64,000 nt of DNA from Pseudomonas silvicola (GCF_026651855.1 NZ_CP093280.1:5496001-5560000); one strand, 5' to 3'; counted from the stretch's first letter, positions 44,152 to 54,201 are shown. The notes: generated from the sequence alone by a model not told the origin. Numbers and translations: made by a program.

Positions 44152-45099
44152 CTACTGCAAACGCATTCGCTTGATATCCCGTTGCGGCGGCTCGCCGAAG
44201 AGACGGCTGTATTCACGGCTGAATTGGGAGGAGCTTTCATACCCCACCAGCCCTCCCGCACTGCTGGCATCGACCTTCTCGCTCAGCATCAACTGCCGCG
44301 CCGCTTGCAAGCGAAGTTGCTTCTGATACTGCAAGGGGCTCATGCCCGTCACCGAGCGAAAATGCTGACGAAAAGTCGATGGACTCATGTGGGCCGTGGC
44401 AGCGAGATCGTCCATACGCAACGTCTGGCAGAAATTAAGCTTAAGCCAGGCAATCGCTTTGGCAATGTGCTGGCTGGGGGAACCGACGCTGACGACGTGA
44501 AGCATTTGCGGCCCATGCGCACCCAGCAGCAGCCTGATGATGATTTCTTCCGTGACCAACGGTGCAATTGAATTGATCAACGCTGGCTCGTCGAGCAGTG
44601 CGACCAGGCGCTCGAGCGCTCCTAGCACGCCGGCATCCAGGTCATTCACGGTCACAGGTTTGAACCCGTCATCCTTGATTCGTTGCGAGAGCTGGAGACG
44701 CTCGGCAATCTGTACAACCGTGCGGCTCTCGAACGTCAGCATCATCCCGAGAAACGGCTGGGCAACGCTGGCTTGGATTACATTCGAAATCACCGGAAGA
44801 TCAACGCTCGTCACCATCGACTGGCCAGGTGAGTAAGTCACGACTTCGTCCCCGACAACCACCTGCTTGCGCCCTTGCAGGGTCAACCCCATCCCCAAGC
44901 CGTAAATGCAATGCAGCGGCATGGTCTGCTTATGGCGCCGATGCAGGCTCAGGCCAGGAATCGCCGTCCCGAAATCGCCATCTGTTCGCGCGAATTGGCT
45001 TACTGCATCGGCGAGCTTGCGAGTATCGGTGCCAATCAGCGCACCCGAGGTGCGCTGAGCCAGGGAGGCTTCGTTGCATGCAACCTTGAAGTGGGCCAC
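44152..45099 (-). CDS. AraC family regulator with AraC_N domain (YqhC-like)
   Basis: 315 residues. The N-terminal AraC_N domain is recognisable (PLHCIYGLGMGLTLQGRKQV, then VVTYSPGQSMVTSVDLPV) and the C-terminal part is a double HTH (LRMDDLAATAHMSPSTFRQHF and LQAARQLML). Start is GTG at 45099, preceded by GGAG. In E. coli the relative YqhC switches on aldehyde reductases in response to glyoxal and similar aldehydes. Here the neighbours are an aldehyde oxidoreductase and an old yellow enzyme, so it probably controls them. Confidence 0.9.
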   Translation of the reverse strand: MAHFKVACNEASLAQRTSGALIGTDTRKLADAVSQFARTDGDFGTAIPGLSLHRRHKQTMPLHCIYGLGMGLTLQGRKQVVVGDEVVTYSPGQSMVTSVDLPVISNVIQASVAQPFLGMMLTFESRTVVQIAERLQLSQRIKDDGFKPVTVNDLDAGVLGALERLVALLDEPALINSIAPLVTEEIIIRLLLGAHGPQMLHVVSVGSPSQHIAKAIAWLKLNFCQTLRMDDLAATAHMSPSTFRQHFRSVTGMSPLQYQKQLRLQAARQLMLSEKVDASSAGGLVGYESSSQFSREYSRLFGEPPQRDIKRMRLQ

Positions 45100-45574
45100 G
45101 GTTTACTCCATTGCTGACGCGGACTATATCGGCCATGAGGGCCAAGGCGTTTGCAGCGGCGGCTTTACTCCCCAGAATCAGGCCAATCAGGGCATTGATG
45201 CGGGCAAGCGACCCCGGGCCAGCGCGGTGCCGAGCCGCACACGGGAAGGCACGACAGACGCGACCATGACCTTGAGTATGCATCCGCAAAGGCAAAAGCG
45301 ATTGCCCATAAAGAGCGCGTTATTGCCTATTTCGACGAGGCGGTGCTATTCCGCATAGTTGTAACCTCGTGTTGCAGAGAGAGGGGGTTGCTCGAATCGA
45401 CAATAAAATCAGCCTGAACGGAGCACGGAATGCAAGGTTTCAACGCAGCATGGCCGAGTGGGGATGCCTTTCATACAGAGCCTAGAAGAGCTTGATGGGT
45501 ACGGTGGTCACCAGACGCCATTCATCAGGACGCGCCTATAACCCCGGCGCCTCCCCAGCCTGGCCGATGGCGCG
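45100..45574. other. 475-bp gene-free region with a possible porin gene remnant
   Basis: Most of this stretch reads as degenerate, lower-GC DNA with no sustained frame. On the minus strand, 45482-45532 encodes RPDEWRLVTTVPIKLF followed by a stop: alternating hydrophobic residues with a terminal Phe, as at the end of outer-membrane beta-barrels. A TAG lies immediately upstream in frame, so at most a short scar of a former gene remains. It may mark the edge of the lower-GC paoABC segment. Confidence 0.3.
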
Positions 45575-46192
45575 CTACTTCACCTGCGCCGTCAGCGCCT
45601 CACCAATCGCATAAAACTGCCCACCTGCGATGTAATGCAGGCTTCTGAGGGCCGGCTGCGCGCGGTCAAAATGCCAATGCCCCTCCTCGAACACCTGCGG
45701 GTTCGCCCACGCCCCCACGACTTCACCGACGAACAGGTCGTAGGCGTCTTCGATATGCGCCTCGGGAATACGACGGCACACCAGCCACGCCGAGCAGCCC
45801 TGGACCAGCGGCACGTCATGGCCCGGGGCATCAAACAACTGGGCGCCGGCGTGGGCGAGTTTGTCGGCATCGTCGGCAAGGCTGGTGGTGCCCAGGTCGT
45901 AGGTCAGCTGCAACTGGGCCACGTTCGGCACCTGCAGGGCGAAGTAGCCGCTGGCAGTGATCAGAGCGCGGGTGGCGGCTATCTTGTCGATGACCACGGT
46001 GACTTTGGGCGGGCTGAAATCCAGGCCACAGGCCCAGGCGGCTGCCATGACATTCTCGACCCCGTCATGGCGGGCAGACACCAGAACGGTGGGGCCGTGG
46101 TTGACCAGCCTGTAGGACTTCTCCAGGGGAACCGAGACGATCTCCCCGGCTGCGAGCGCCTCGTTGAAATCCAAGAACGGTGGGGATGGCAT
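45575..46192 (-). CDS. Flavin reductase family protein (FMN-binding split-barrel)
   Basis: 205 residues. The pattern PRPVALVST-like (YRLVNHGPTVLVSARHDGVENVMAAAW), followed by DKIAATRALITASGYFALQVP, is typical of the flavin reductase-like split barrel that binds FMN and reduces it with NAD(P)H. The ATG at 46192 starts the domain; an upstream in-frame start at 46228 is possible. It is 133 bases downstream of the dehydratase gene on the same strand. A partner monooxygenase is not evident. Confidence 0.85.
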   Translation of the reverse strand: MPSPPFLDFNEALAAGEIVSVPLEKSYRLVNHGPTVLVSARHDGVENVMAAAWACGLDFSPPKVTVVIDKIAATRALITASGYFALQVPNVAQLQLTYDLGTTSLADDADKLAHAGAQLFDAPGHDVPLVQGCSAWLVCRRIPEAHIEDAYDLFVGEVVGAWANPQVFEEGHWHFDRAQPALRSLHYIAGGQFYAIGEALTAQVK

Positions 46193-46324
46193 GGCCTGGC
46201 TCCTTCTTACCCAGTGCAGGGCGCGCACGGCGCGCCCATGGTGAACACGGCGCTTGCGTGGGCAAGCAGCGAGGGGTAAGGGTATCGGTTACGGCCGTGA
46301 GATGAAATACGGGGTTGCCAATGT

Positions 46325-47287
46325 TCAGCTTCCCCCGACTGCCTGCTTATACACCGGCCAATCGACATTCCCGCCACTGAGCACCACAGCCACCCGTTTC
46401 CCGACCATGGCGTCACGCTCTTGCATCAACGCCGCCAGGGCGCCAGCGCCCGCGCCTTCCGCCAGGTTGTGGGTGTCGGTGTAGTACACCGCCATGGCCT
46501 CGGCGATCTGCGCCTCGCTGACCGCGACGATGCGCGCCGCGCCTTGGGCATACACCTCGAACGCCTCGGACACGGGCCGGCGCACCGCCATGCCATCGGC
46601 CAGGGTATCGGCCGTGGCGCTCTCCTGTAACCGGCCGCTGTCGAAGGACCACTTCGCTGCTGGCGCCCGCTCGGCCACCACACCGATCACCTGGGTGCTC
46701 AAACCCAGCGCATCGCGGGCGGCGATGACCGCGCACACTCCCGAACCACAGCCCATGGGCACGTAGACGGCATCCAGGTCGGGTACTGCGCTGAACAGTT
46801 CCAACGCGTAGCTGGCCACGCCCTTGACCAGTTCCGGGTGGTACGGCGGCACCAGGTACAGCCCTTGTTCCCGCGCCAGACGCGCGGCTTCCTCACGGGC
46901 TTCGTCGAAGTCGCGGCCGTGCTCTACCACCTCGGCGCCGAAGGCGCGCATGGCGGCGTTCTTTTCCCGCGAGTTGCCCAGCGGTACCACGATCAGCGCC
47001 CTCACAGCATGGGCCCGCGCCGCCAGCGCCAGGCTCTGGCCGTGGTTGCCACGGGTGGCGGACACGATACCCCGGAGCTGGGGGTGGGTCTGGACCAGCC
47101 AGTGCAGGAACGTGATGCCACCGCGCACCTTGAACGCACCGGTAGGGGTATGGTTCTCGTGCTTGACCCACACCGTGCAGCCCAGGCGTTCAGCCAGCAG
47201 TGGCCAGGCATACTGGGGCGTGGCCGGCATCACCTGGTACACCTGGCGGGCAGCGTTGTCGAGGTCGTCGCGGGTCAAGCCATGCAT
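46325..47287 (-). CDS. Threonine/serine dehydratase-like PLP enzyme (fold type II)
   Basis: 320 residues. The PLP-binding Lys lies in HTPTGAFKVRGG, the phosphate loop is GCGSGVCAV, and the substrate loop is SATRGNHGQSLAL, as in catabolic threonine dehydratases. It should deaminate a hydroxy-amino acid to a keto acid plus ammonia in the cytosol. The length lacks any ACT regulatory domain, so it is not the biosynthetic IlvA type. The divergent AraC-type gene next to it is probably its regulator. Exact amino-acid substrate uncertain. Confidence 0.87.
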   Translation of the reverse strand: MHGLTRDDLDNAARQVYQVMPATPQYAWPLLAERLGCTVWVKHENHTPTGAFKVRGGITFLHWLVQTHPQLRGIVSATRGNHGQSLALAARAHAVRALIVVPLGNSREKNAAMRAFGAEVVEHGRDFDEAREEAARLAREQGLYLVPPYHPELVKGVASYALELFSAVPDLDAVYVPMGCGSGVCAVIAARDALGLSTQVIGVVAERAPAAKWSFDSGRLQESATADTLADGMAVRRPVSEAFEVYAQGAARIVAVSEAQIAEAMAVYYTDTHNLAEGAGAGALAALMQERDAMVGKRVAVVLSGGNVDWPVYKQAVGGS

Positions 47288-47392
47288 GGTGCGGTCTCCT
47301 GGGTTTTCGCTCAGTCTAGGGAGCAGCAGGCGGCCTGGGCTTTCAGAAAACCGACCTGACGTTGACCGCCGTGATTGCGTACCATGGTGGGC

Positions 47393-48184
47393 ATGGATCA
47401 CTCAGCGCACCTGCCACCTGCCACCGAACCGGTTCGCCGCGCCGAGGCCGGGCCGTGGGCGATCGAATTGCTGCCTGGGGCGCCGTATGAAGCCCGCTAC
47501 GTGGCCAGCGAAGCAGCGATCGGCTTCGCCTTCGATAGCCAGCGCGGGGTGCATGCCATTGGCAGTGACCGGGTAGTGCCCTTCCAGGCCACCGCCAATG
47601 GCCTGGCGTTCGTGCCAGCGGGGTGCGACGTGTATTCCGCTTCGGCCCATGGCGGCGAATACCTGCGCCTGACCCGCATTGATGGCGTGCCGCTGCGGGG
47701 TGAGCAGGCTTACAACAACCGAGTCGACCGTGCGGCCATGAACCTGGCCCGACGCTTGCGCAGCGCGTTGCTGCAGGGCGCGGCAGACGCCGACTGGGAA
47801 GGCTGGGCACTGCAGTTGGCACAACGGGCGAGCGCTGGGCAAGGAGCACCGGGTACCGAGGGGGGCTCCATGACCAGCCGGCGCCTGGCGATGCTTGACG
47901 ATTTCATCGACGCCGGGCTCGACGGTGCGCTCAGCGTGCAGGCCATGGCCGCGCTGCTCGGGCTGTCCGAGGGGCATTTCATGCGCGCGTTCAAGCAGGC
48001 TACCGGCAGTAGCCCGCACAGTTACCTGATCGACCGCCGCCTGGCCCGGGCCAGGGCGCTGGTGTGCGGTTCGCGCGAGCGCCTGGCCGACATCGCCCCT
48101 GCCTGCGGCTTCGCTTCCCAGGCCCACATGGCTACGCTGTTCCGCCAACGCCTGGGCATCAGCCCGCGGGCACTGCGTGAATAA
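47393..48184 (+). CDS. AraC family transcriptional regulator
   Basis: 263 residues. The N-terminal half has no clear domain signature beyond a cupin-like feel; the C-terminal 100 residues are the AraC HTH pair (SVQAMAALLGLSEGHFMRAFKQATG and ADIAPACGFASQAHMATLFRQRLG). Starts at 47384 and 47393 are both possible; I chose the second. It diverges from the dehydratase gene across about 100 bases, suggesting local control of amino-acid breakdown. Confidence 0.88.
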   Translation: MDHSAHLPPATEPVRRAEAGPWAIELLPGAPYEARYVASEAAIGFAFDSQRGVHAIGSDRVVPFQATANGLAFVPAGCDVYSASAHGGEYLRLTRIDGVPLRGEQAYNNRVDRAAMNLARRLRSALLQGAADADWEGWALQLAQRASAGQGAPGTEGGSMTSRRLAMLDDFIDAGLDGALSVQAMAALLGLSEGHFMRAFKQATGSSPHSYLIDRRLARARALVCGSRERLADIAPACGFASQAHMATLFRQRLGISPRALRE

Positions 48185-48190
48185 CCTGGC

Positions 48191-48937
48191 TCACCCCCGC
48201 TGGGGCAGCGCCTGGTAAAGCTGCTGCACCGCCGCCTGGCCATGGCGCCGTTCCAGTTGGCGGACGATGAAATGCCCACGGGCCATGTCCTGGAAATGGT
48301 CGATGAAGGCCAAATTGATCAGCGCTCCACCCACCGCGCCAATCGCTGGTATGGCCTGGGCCGCGGCTTTCTCGCTGACCTGCACGCTGAAACGCTGGGC
48401 GATGGCGGCCACCAGCTTGACGATGGAGCCGTCGGACAGCGATTTGGCCAAGGCGGCGCGCACGGCATAGTAGCCGGTTTCGGAGTCGTCATCGCTGGCG
48501 GACCGCCCGCCCAGGGCGAACACCGCCAGGCAGGCCCGCTTGGCTTCGTCGGTGTCCACATGCTCACCATGGGCACGGGCGATATCGGCGATGGAGCGCA
48601 GCATGATCGAGGTCGACAGGGGCAATTCCACCCCCAGCCCGGTGAAGCCGAAGAAGCCCCCTACCCCGCCACTGACGGCGATCCCTGCCTTGTGCCAACG
48701 GTTCGAGGCTGCGACCCCCGGCGCGTCCTTGAGGGTGAAGACCGCCGCTTCCACTGCCTTGAGCAACGCTGACTGGGTAATGCCGGCGATGCGCGAGGTC
48801 AGGCTTCTGGGCAGGCGCGCCAACGCGCCCTCGATGGGCATGCCGATGACGTTGGTCACCTTGGCCACGAAGCCGGGGTTCTCCAGCAGGTTCTTCGCCA
48901 GTTGCAGTTGCTGGCGGTCTTCGTCGGGGATGCTCAT
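48191..48937 (-). CDS. EcsC family protein
   Basis: 248 residues with the EcsC-like pattern: a long helical N-terminus, a glycine-rich middle (GIAVSGGVGGFFGFTGLGVELPLSTSIMLRSIADIA) and the C-terminal segment AIPAIGAVGGALINLAFIDHFQDMARGHF. EcsC proteins are associated with ABC exporters and membrane processes in Bacillus, but their Gram-negative function is unknown. It is convergent with the AraC gene (6-base gap) and divergent from the DUF305 gene. Confidence 0.85.
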   Translation of the reverse strand: MSIPDEDRQQLQLAKNLLENPGFVAKVTNVIGMPIEGALARLPRSLTSRIAGITQSALLKAVEAAVFTLKDAPGVAASNRWHKAGIAVSGGVGGFFGFTGLGVELPLSTSIMLRSIADIARAHGEHVDTDEAKRACLAVFALGGRSASDDDSETGYYAVRAALAKSLSDGSIVKLVAAIAQRFSVQVSEKAAAQAIPAIGAVGGALINLAFIDHFQDMARGHFIVRQLERRHGQAAVQQLYQALPQRG

Positions 48938-49121
48938 GGTTCGCTACTCGTCGGGGCCGTGATCACAGGGGTACTCTTGCGACATCACGCGGGGCCGTTT
49001 GTGCCGCTTGTCGCGGTGCATCAGGCCGCGCGCGACCGGGAAGTCAAAAAACCTGTGGCACCTTGACCTTCCCCTTGTGGCAAGGTCTACCCTTCACACT
49101 TTTACCAGCAGGAGCACTTCC

Positions 49122-49448
49122 ATGACCCGACTCTTGAGCTTCATCCTGGCCGCTGGCCTGTGCAGCGCCGCCTATGCCGCCGACACCACCGAGGCCATGA
49201 AAGCCGAATACCAGCATGCCGCCCACGGCATGTCCGCCGACATGAACATGGGCAGCACCAGCGACAACCCCGACGTGCTGTTCGTGCAAGGCATGCTGCC
49301 GCACCACCAGGGCGCGGTAGACATGGCCAAGACTGAACTGAAGTACGGCAAGGACCCGGAAATCCGCAAGCTCGCCGAAGGCATCATCAAGGCCCAGGAT
49401 GCCGAGATCGCGCAGATGAAAGCCTGGCTCGCCAAGCAGCCCAAGTAA
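49122..49448 (+). CDS. Exported DUF305 (CopM-like) metal-handling protein
   Basis: 108 residues. The signal peptide (MTRLLSFILAAGLCSAAYA) is followed by a Met-rich stretch (AAHGMSADMNMGS) and the DUF305 core MLPHHQGAVDMAKTELKYG. DUF305 proteins such as CopM bind copper in the periplasm through His and Met residues and help copper tolerance. No copper efflux genes adjoin it, so the function here is inferred from the family only. Ends 4 bases before palindrome B, which may terminate it. Confidence 0.85.
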   Translation: MTRLLSFILAAGLCSAAYAADTTEAMKAEYQHAAHGMSADMNMGSTSDNPDVLFVQGMLPHHQGAVDMAKTELKYGKDPEIRKLAEGIIKAQDAEIAQMKAWLAKQPK

Positions 49449-49451
49449 GCC

Positions 49452-49537
49452 AGCGGTAGCGGACCTGGCCGCGCCGGGATGCATGCGGTGTGCCTGATGC
49501 AACGCAGCGCCTGGGACGCGACCCGGTCCGCGGGTGG
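49452..49537. terminator. Palindromic element B between the convergent DUF305 and entA genes
   Basis: A GGTAGCGGACCTGGCCGCG-type left arm (around 49455-49473) pairs imperfectly with a right arm around 49515-49533; the centre GCCTGATGCAACGCAGCGCC resembles that of the copy at 19799-19884. It lies between two convergent stop codons, again suggesting a two-way terminator. Confidence 0.6.
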
Positions 49538-49538
49538 G

Positions 49539-50294
49539 TCACGCCGCCAGGGTAGCGCCGCCGTCGACTACCAGGTCCTGCAGGGTCACGTGGCTGGCCA
49601 GGTCCGAGGCCAGGAACAGCACCACGTTGGCGATTTCATCCGCGGTGGCGATCTTGCGCAGGGGGATGCCGAGTTTGTGATGCTCCGGCAAGCCGGCGAC
49701 CAGGCGGTCGAAACCCTGGGGGCCGCCGACCATGTCGCGCAGCATCGGGGTGTCGGTGGAGCCCGGCGATACCAGGTTGCAGCGCACACCGTAGGCCGAC
49801 AGCTCCAGGCCAATGCAGTTGTTCAACGACACCATGGCCGCCTTGGACGCGCAGTACGCGGCCATCTGCATGCGCGGTACGTGCGCGGCGTTGGACGCGA
49901 TACTGACCACCGCGCCCTTGCCCTGGGCCTTGAACACCGGCACCAGTTGGCGGAACAGGTAGAACGGGCCCGAGACGTTGACGTCGAAGCAGGCCTGCCA
50001 ATCGGCGACCGACAGCTCGTCACTGTTGCCTAGGCGCAGTACGCCCGCGCCATTGACCAGCACGTCGATACGCGGGTGCTGGCCGAGGATTTCCTGGCAG
50101 ACCTGCTCGACGGCGTGGGCGTCGGTCACGTCCAGTTGCACAGTCTTGAACGGGTACTCGGCTTCATTGAAGGCACGGTCGAACCCGAGCACTTCGGCAC
50201 CCGCGGCCTGGAAGCGCAAAGCCACCTGCAAACCGATACCTTGCCCGGCACCGGTGACCCACACGCATTTGTTGCTGAAATCCAGGGTATTCAT
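49539..50294 (-). CDS. entA: 2,3-dihydro-2,3-dihydroxybenzoate dehydrogenase
   Basis: 251 residues of the short-chain dehydrogenase fold: NAD-binding TGAGQGIG, NGAGV, and the catalytic YCASK. EntA oxidises 2,3-dihydro-DHB to 2,3-dihydroxybenzoate, the last step of DHB synthesis. It is the fourth gene of an entC-entE-entB-entA operon in the same order as E. coli, 49 bases after entB. Context and length make the specific assignment secure. Confidence 0.92.
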   Translation of the reverse strand: MNTLDFSNKCVWVTGAGQGIGLQVALRFQAAGAEVLGFDRAFNEAEYPFKTVQLDVTDAHAVEQVCQEILGQHPRIDVLVNGAGVLRLGNSDELSVADWQACFDVNVSGPFYLFRQLVPVFKAQGKGAVVSIASNAAHVPRMQMAAYCASKAAMVSLNNCIGLELSAYGVRCNLVSPGSTDTPMLRDMVGGPQGFDRLVAGLPEHHKLGIPLRKIATADEIANVVLFLASDLASHVTLQDLVVDGGATLAA

Positions 50295-50343
50295 GAATAA
50301 AACTCGCCAAAGGCCGCCCTGCCCGGGCGGCTGAAAAAAGGGA

Positions 50344-51210
50344 TCAACGTTTGCTCGACAGCGCGGCCAGCCAGCCAGCCAGCGTTGGCTTGGCGGCCAG
50401 GTCGGCGAAGCTGACGTCCAGGCCCTCGCGCTGCCAGTTGCCGATCAGGGTCATGACCTGCACCGAGTCCAGGCCGAAGTCCATCAGGTTGTCGTCCGGC
50501 TCAGGCTCGCCGTCGTCGGCGTCCAGGAACGGCTGGACCTGGGCCAGCAGCCATGCCAGGTCCAACGGTGCCTTGGCCGAAGCGCCGATGATGGCCTGGT
50601 TGGCGATCACGTAACCGCTGCGGGTGGCCACGTAGCGCAGGGCCATGCGGTGCTCTTCTTCAGAGAAGTCTGCCAGGGCATCGCCGACGAAGAATGGCTG
50701 GATATCACGCATGAAGGCTTCGGTGGCGCTGACCATGCAGCCGATATGGGCGTATACGCCGCAGACGATCAACTGGTCGCGGCCACCTTCCTTGATCATT
50801 TGCTCCAGGGGCGAGCGGATGAAGGCGCTATAGCGCCATTTCACCAGCACCGTGTCCTGGGGCTCGGGGCGCAGCGGTGCGACCACTTGCTGTACCTGGC
50901 GGCTGGCGGTGGTCAGGCCGGGGCCCCACATGTCGTTGAGCAGCGCGCGGTCCTGGGGGCTCTGTTCGGACGGCTGGGCCGTGTACACCACGGGCACGCC
51001 ATGGGCGTGGCACCAGGCACGCAGGGCGACGATGTTGTCCACCAGCTGTTTGACCAGCGGGCTGCCTTCACCGTAGAAATCCAGGAAGTATTCCTGCATG
51101 TCGTGGATCAGCAGCACGGCGCGGGAAGGGTCCAGGTTCCAGGACACCTTGTTGGCCGGGAAGCTGTCCGGGGTGGGCATGGGGTAGCTGGCGAGTTTCG
51201 GGATAGCCAT
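50344..51210 (-). CDS. entB: Bifunctional isochorismatase / aryl carrier protein
   Basis: 288 residues. The N-terminal isochorismatase domain shows [14 protein letters not shown] with the catalytic Asp, and [10 protein letters not shown]. The C-terminal 75 residues form an aryl carrier protein with the phosphopantetheine Ser in FGLDSVQVM. It splits isochorismate to 2,3-dihydro-DHB and then carries activated DHB. The carrier domain shows the pathway is meant to feed an NRPS, although none is encoded here. It lies 9 bases after entE. Confidence 0.94.
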   Translation of the reverse strand: MAIPKLASYPMPTPDSFPANKVSWNLDPSRAVLLIHDMQEYFLDFYGEGSPLVKQLVDNIVALRAWCHAHGVPVVYTAQPSEQSPQDRALLNDMWGPGLTTASRQVQQVVAPLRPEPQDTVLVKWRYSAFIRSPLEQMIKEGGRDQLIVCGVYAHIGCMVSATEAFMRDIQPFFVGDALADFSEEEHRMALRYVATRSGYVIANQAIIGASAKAPLDLAWLLAQVQPFLDADDGEPEPDDNLMDFGLDSVQVMTLIGNWQREGLDVSFADLAAKPTLAGWLAALSSKR

Positions 51211-51219
51211 GGAAAAGCC

Positions 51220-52842
51220 TTATGCGTTGGTGAAGGCAGTGCGCAAGGTGTCGCGCAGTTGCTTTTTGTTGATCTTGCCCACGGCCGTCAGCGGCAGCTC
51301 GGCCATGAACTGGAAGCGGTCGGGCAACTTGTAGTCAGCCACGCCCTGGGCACGCAGGTATTTGCGCAGGTCCGACGGTTTCAGCGCGGCGTCGCTGGCC
51401 ACCACACAGGCGCAGCTTTTCTCGCCCATCAATTCGTCAGGGATGGCCACCAGGGCCACGTGGGTGACGGCCGGGTGGTGCAGCAGCAGGTTCTCGACTT
51501 CTTCGGCGGCGATCTTTTCACCGCCGCGGTTGATCACGTCTTTCACCCGCCCTACCACTTTCAGGTAACCGTCGGCGTCCTGCTGAACCACGTCACCGGA
51601 GTAGTAGAAGCCTTCGGTATCGAACACCTGGGCGTTCTGCTCGGGGGCCAGGTAGTAGCCACGGAAGGTGTAGGGGCCACGGGTGGCAAGCATGCCCGGT
51701 TCACCCAGGGGCACGGCACGGCCCTCTTCATCCAGCACGCGGATCTCGTCGTCGGCGCTCATCGGGCAGCCCTGGGTGGTGAACACCCGGTCGCTATCGT
51801 CGTCCAGACGGGTGTAGTTGACCAGCCCCTCGGCCATGCCGAACACCTGTTGCAGCCGGCAGCCCAGCTCTTCGGGCACCCGGCGCGCCAAGGCTTCGGA
51901 GAAGTTCGCACCGCCCACTTGCAGCACCTTCAGGCTCGCCAGGCGCTGGCGATGTTCCGGCGCGGCGCGCAGCCACAAGGCCACGGCCGGCGGTACCAGG
52001 GGTACCCAGTCGATGGCGTGGCGCTCGATCAGCGCGAAGCAATTGAGCGGCTCAGGGTCGGCGGCCATCACCACGCAGCCACCGGCGATGAACACGCCCA
52101 GGGCACCAGGGGAGCTCATGGTGTAGTTGTGGGGCGCCGGCAACGCGCACAGGAACCGCGTGGCCGGGGTCAGCCCGCACAGTTCGACGCTGCGCCGCAG
52201 GCTGTAGTAGTAATCGTTGTGGGTACGGGGGATCAGCTTCGGGGTGCCGGTGCTGCCACCGGACAGTTGGAAGAAAGCCACCTGGCCGCCCGCGGTCGGC
52301 GTAGCGCCGAAGGGCACGGGGCGCGGTTGCAGGCAGTCCTGCAGGCTCAGCACATTGGCGCCCGCTTCGCCGTCCAGCACCACGGTGGCCAACGTCGGGG
52401 CAACATCACGCAGTTCAGCCAGGAAGTTCTCGTTGGCGAACAGGCCGTGGCGGCGAGAGGCGATCAACAGGCGCGGCTGGATCTGCCGGGCGTAGGCCAG
52501 CATCTCCTGGCGCTGATGGCTGAACAATGCGTTGACCGGCACCACGCCCAGCTTCAGCAGGGCAAAGAAGCTGACGTAGAACTCGGCGACGTTGGGCAGT
52601 TGCACCAGGGCCGTGTCATGACGGCGCAGGCCGGCCGAGTGCAGGTGCGCAGCCAGGTGGCTGGACTGGCGGTCCAGCTCGGCGTAACTCAGGGTGCGTT
52701 CGCCGCAGATGATGGCCGGGGCCTCGGGACGCGCCTGCACCTGGTCAGCGAGGATGTCGGTCATCGGGCGGTCGAGCCAGTAGCCCTGGGCGCGGTAATG
52801 GGCCGCCAGGTCATCGGGCCAGGCAGTGAAAGCGATACTCAT
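51220..52842 (-). CDS. entE: 2,3-dihydroxybenzoate-AMP ligase
   Basis: 540 residues, the usual EntE/DhbE length. Adenylation motifs: [15 protein letters not shown] (A3), YYSGDVV (A7 region), and the C-terminal [10 protein letters not shown] with the catalytic Lys. The N-terminus ([16 protein letters not shown]) matches aryl-acid ligases. It activates DHB with ATP and loads it onto the EntB carrier domain. The ATG shares one base with the entC stop. Confidence 0.95.
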   Translation of the reverse strand: MSIAFTAWPDDLAAHYRAQGYWLDRPMTDILADQVQARPEAPAIICGERTLSYAELDRQSSHLAAHLHSAGLRRHDTALVQLPNVAEFYVSFFALLKLGVVPVNALFSHQRQEMLAYARQIQPRLLIASRRHGLFANENFLAELRDVAPTLATVVLDGEAGANVLSLQDCLQPRPVPFGATPTAGGQVAFFQLSGGSTGTPKLIPRTHNDYYYSLRRSVELCGLTPATRFLCALPAPHNYTMSSPGALGVFIAGGCVVMAADPEPLNCFALIERHAIDWVPLVPPAVALWLRAAPEHRQRLASLKVLQVGGANFSEALARRVPEELGCRLQQVFGMAEGLVNYTRLDDDSDRVFTTQGCPMSADDEIRVLDEEGRAVPLGEPGMLATRGPYTFRGYYLAPEQNAQVFDTEGFYYSGDVVQQDADGYLKVVGRVKDVINRGGEKIAAEEVENLLLHHPAVTHVALVAIPDELMGEKSCACVVASDAALKPSDLRKYLRAQGVADYKLPDRFQFMAELPLTAVGKINKKQLRDTLRTAFTNA

Positions 52843-54032
52843 CAGGCACCTACCTTGGCGTCAAGGCCACAGGCGGCCAGCATGGTGCCAAGCTTGGCCT
52901 GGGTTTCCTTCCATTCCGACTCGGGGCACGAAGCCTCGACAATGCCAGCGCCGGCGAACAGGCGAATACGGTCGTGGTGCACCGTGCCGCAGCGAATGGT
53001 CACTACCCATTCACCGTTGCCATGGCTGTCGCACCAACCGACCATGCCGGCGAACAGGCCACGGTCGGCGGGTTCGCACAGGTCGATGAGCTTGCGCGCC
53101 AATTGCGTTGGGGCGCCGCACACGGCGGGTGTGGGGTGTATCTGACAAGCCAGTTGCAGCACGGACGTCTGCGGGTCACGCAGCGTGCCTTCCAAGGCCG
53201 TCGACAGGTGCCACATGGCTGCCGTGCTCAACAGCGACGGGCCCGCGGGCACGTCCAGTGCGCGGCACACAGGCTCAAGCACGTGGCGAATGTCGTCGAT
53301 CACCAGGCGGTGTTCGTACTGGTCTTTCTCGGACACCAGCAGAGCCTCACCCACTTCACGGTCTTCGGTGGCATCGGCACGGCGCTTGGCCGAGCCGGCC
53401 AACGGGTTGGTGAACACCTGATCACCCTGCTTGCGCACCAGCAACTCGGGGCTGACCCCGATCAGTTCGCCGCCGTCGGCCATGGGCACCCGGAAGTGGT
53501 AGCCGGAGCGGTTCTGCGCGGCCAGGTTGGCGAGGATCTGCTCGACATCGGCCGGCTCGGCCAACTGTACTTCCAGCTGGCGTGACAGCACTGCCTTGCG
53601 GATGCTGCTGGTGCGGAAGTTGGCGATGGCCTGGGTAACCGCCGCCTTGAAGCCGGCTTCATCGGGAATGCTGCGCTGGGCATGCACTTGGGGGCGATGG
53701 GCCTGGCCCTGGCCAGCATCTGCCAGCGGCGCTTCGCTCCATGAATGTTCACGGGGTACATACAGGCACGAGGGCTGATGGGTGTCGAAAGGAATGGCGC
53801 CCATCACGATGGGGTTGTCGATACCGGCGCGACGCGCTTGCTCAAGGGCGGCGCCCACTTCGGCCAGGAAGGTGCTGGAGCTGACGCCGCCATTGCCGGC
53901 GGGGGTGGTGATGCGGGTGAAGATGCCCTGGGCACGCAGGCTACGCGAGCCAGTGCGGAAAAGGAATTGAGCCGGCTGGGCGCTGGTGTCAGCAGTGCGG
54001 TATCGCTCGTGTTCCTTTTGGTGTGTCGTCAT
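52842..54032 (-). CDS. entC: Isochorismate synthase
   Basis: 396 residues. Chorismate-binding-enzyme motifs are present: [47 protein letters not shown] and [17 protein letters not shown]. It turns chorismate into isochorismate, the first committed step to DHB. It is the first gene of entCEBA and is preceded by a Fur-like box. A salicylate pathway is excluded by the EntA and EntB enzymes downstream. Confidence 0.94.
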   Translation of the reverse strand: MTTHQKEHERYRTADTSAQPAQFLFRTGSRSLRAQGIFTRITTPAGNGGVSSSTFLAEVGAALEQARRAGIDNPIVMGAIPFDTHQPSCLYVPREHSWSEAPLADAGQGQAHRPQVHAQRSIPDEAGFKAAVTQAIANFRTSSIRKAVLSRQLEVQLAEPADVEQILANLAAQNRSGYHFRVPMADGGELIGVSPELLVRKQGDQVFTNPLAGSAKRRADATEDREVGEALLVSEKDQYEHRLVIDDIRHVLEPVCRALDVPAGPSLLSTAAMWHLSTALEGTLRDPQTSVLQLACQIHPTPAVCGAPTQLARKLIDLCEPADRGLFAGMVGWCDSHGNGEWVVTIRCGTVHHDRIRLFAGAGIVEASCPESEWKETQAKLGTMLAACGLDAKVGA

Positions 54033-54050
54033 GACGTCGCCTCATGTAAA

Positions 54051-54069
54051 TGAATGAGAATTGCTATCA
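54051..54069 (-). promoter_or_regulatory. Fur-like box upstream of entC
   Basis: Read on the minus strand, TGATAGCAATTCTCATTCA matches the 19-base Fur consensus (GATAATGATAATCATTATC) at about 11 positions. It lies 20-odd bases upstream of the entC start codon, so ferric-Fur would block transcription of the DHB operon when iron is plentiful. Confidence 0.6.
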
Positions 54070-54201
54070 ATAATGTTCAGGTTATGGATAGCGATTCCAC
54101 TTGTCAACGCGACGTCGCCCGCAGGCAAATGGCCACTCCTCAGCGCTTCAGCGTTGGTACAGTCACCGTCAATTTGCCACAGGTGATCCTCGTGCCCCGG
54201 C

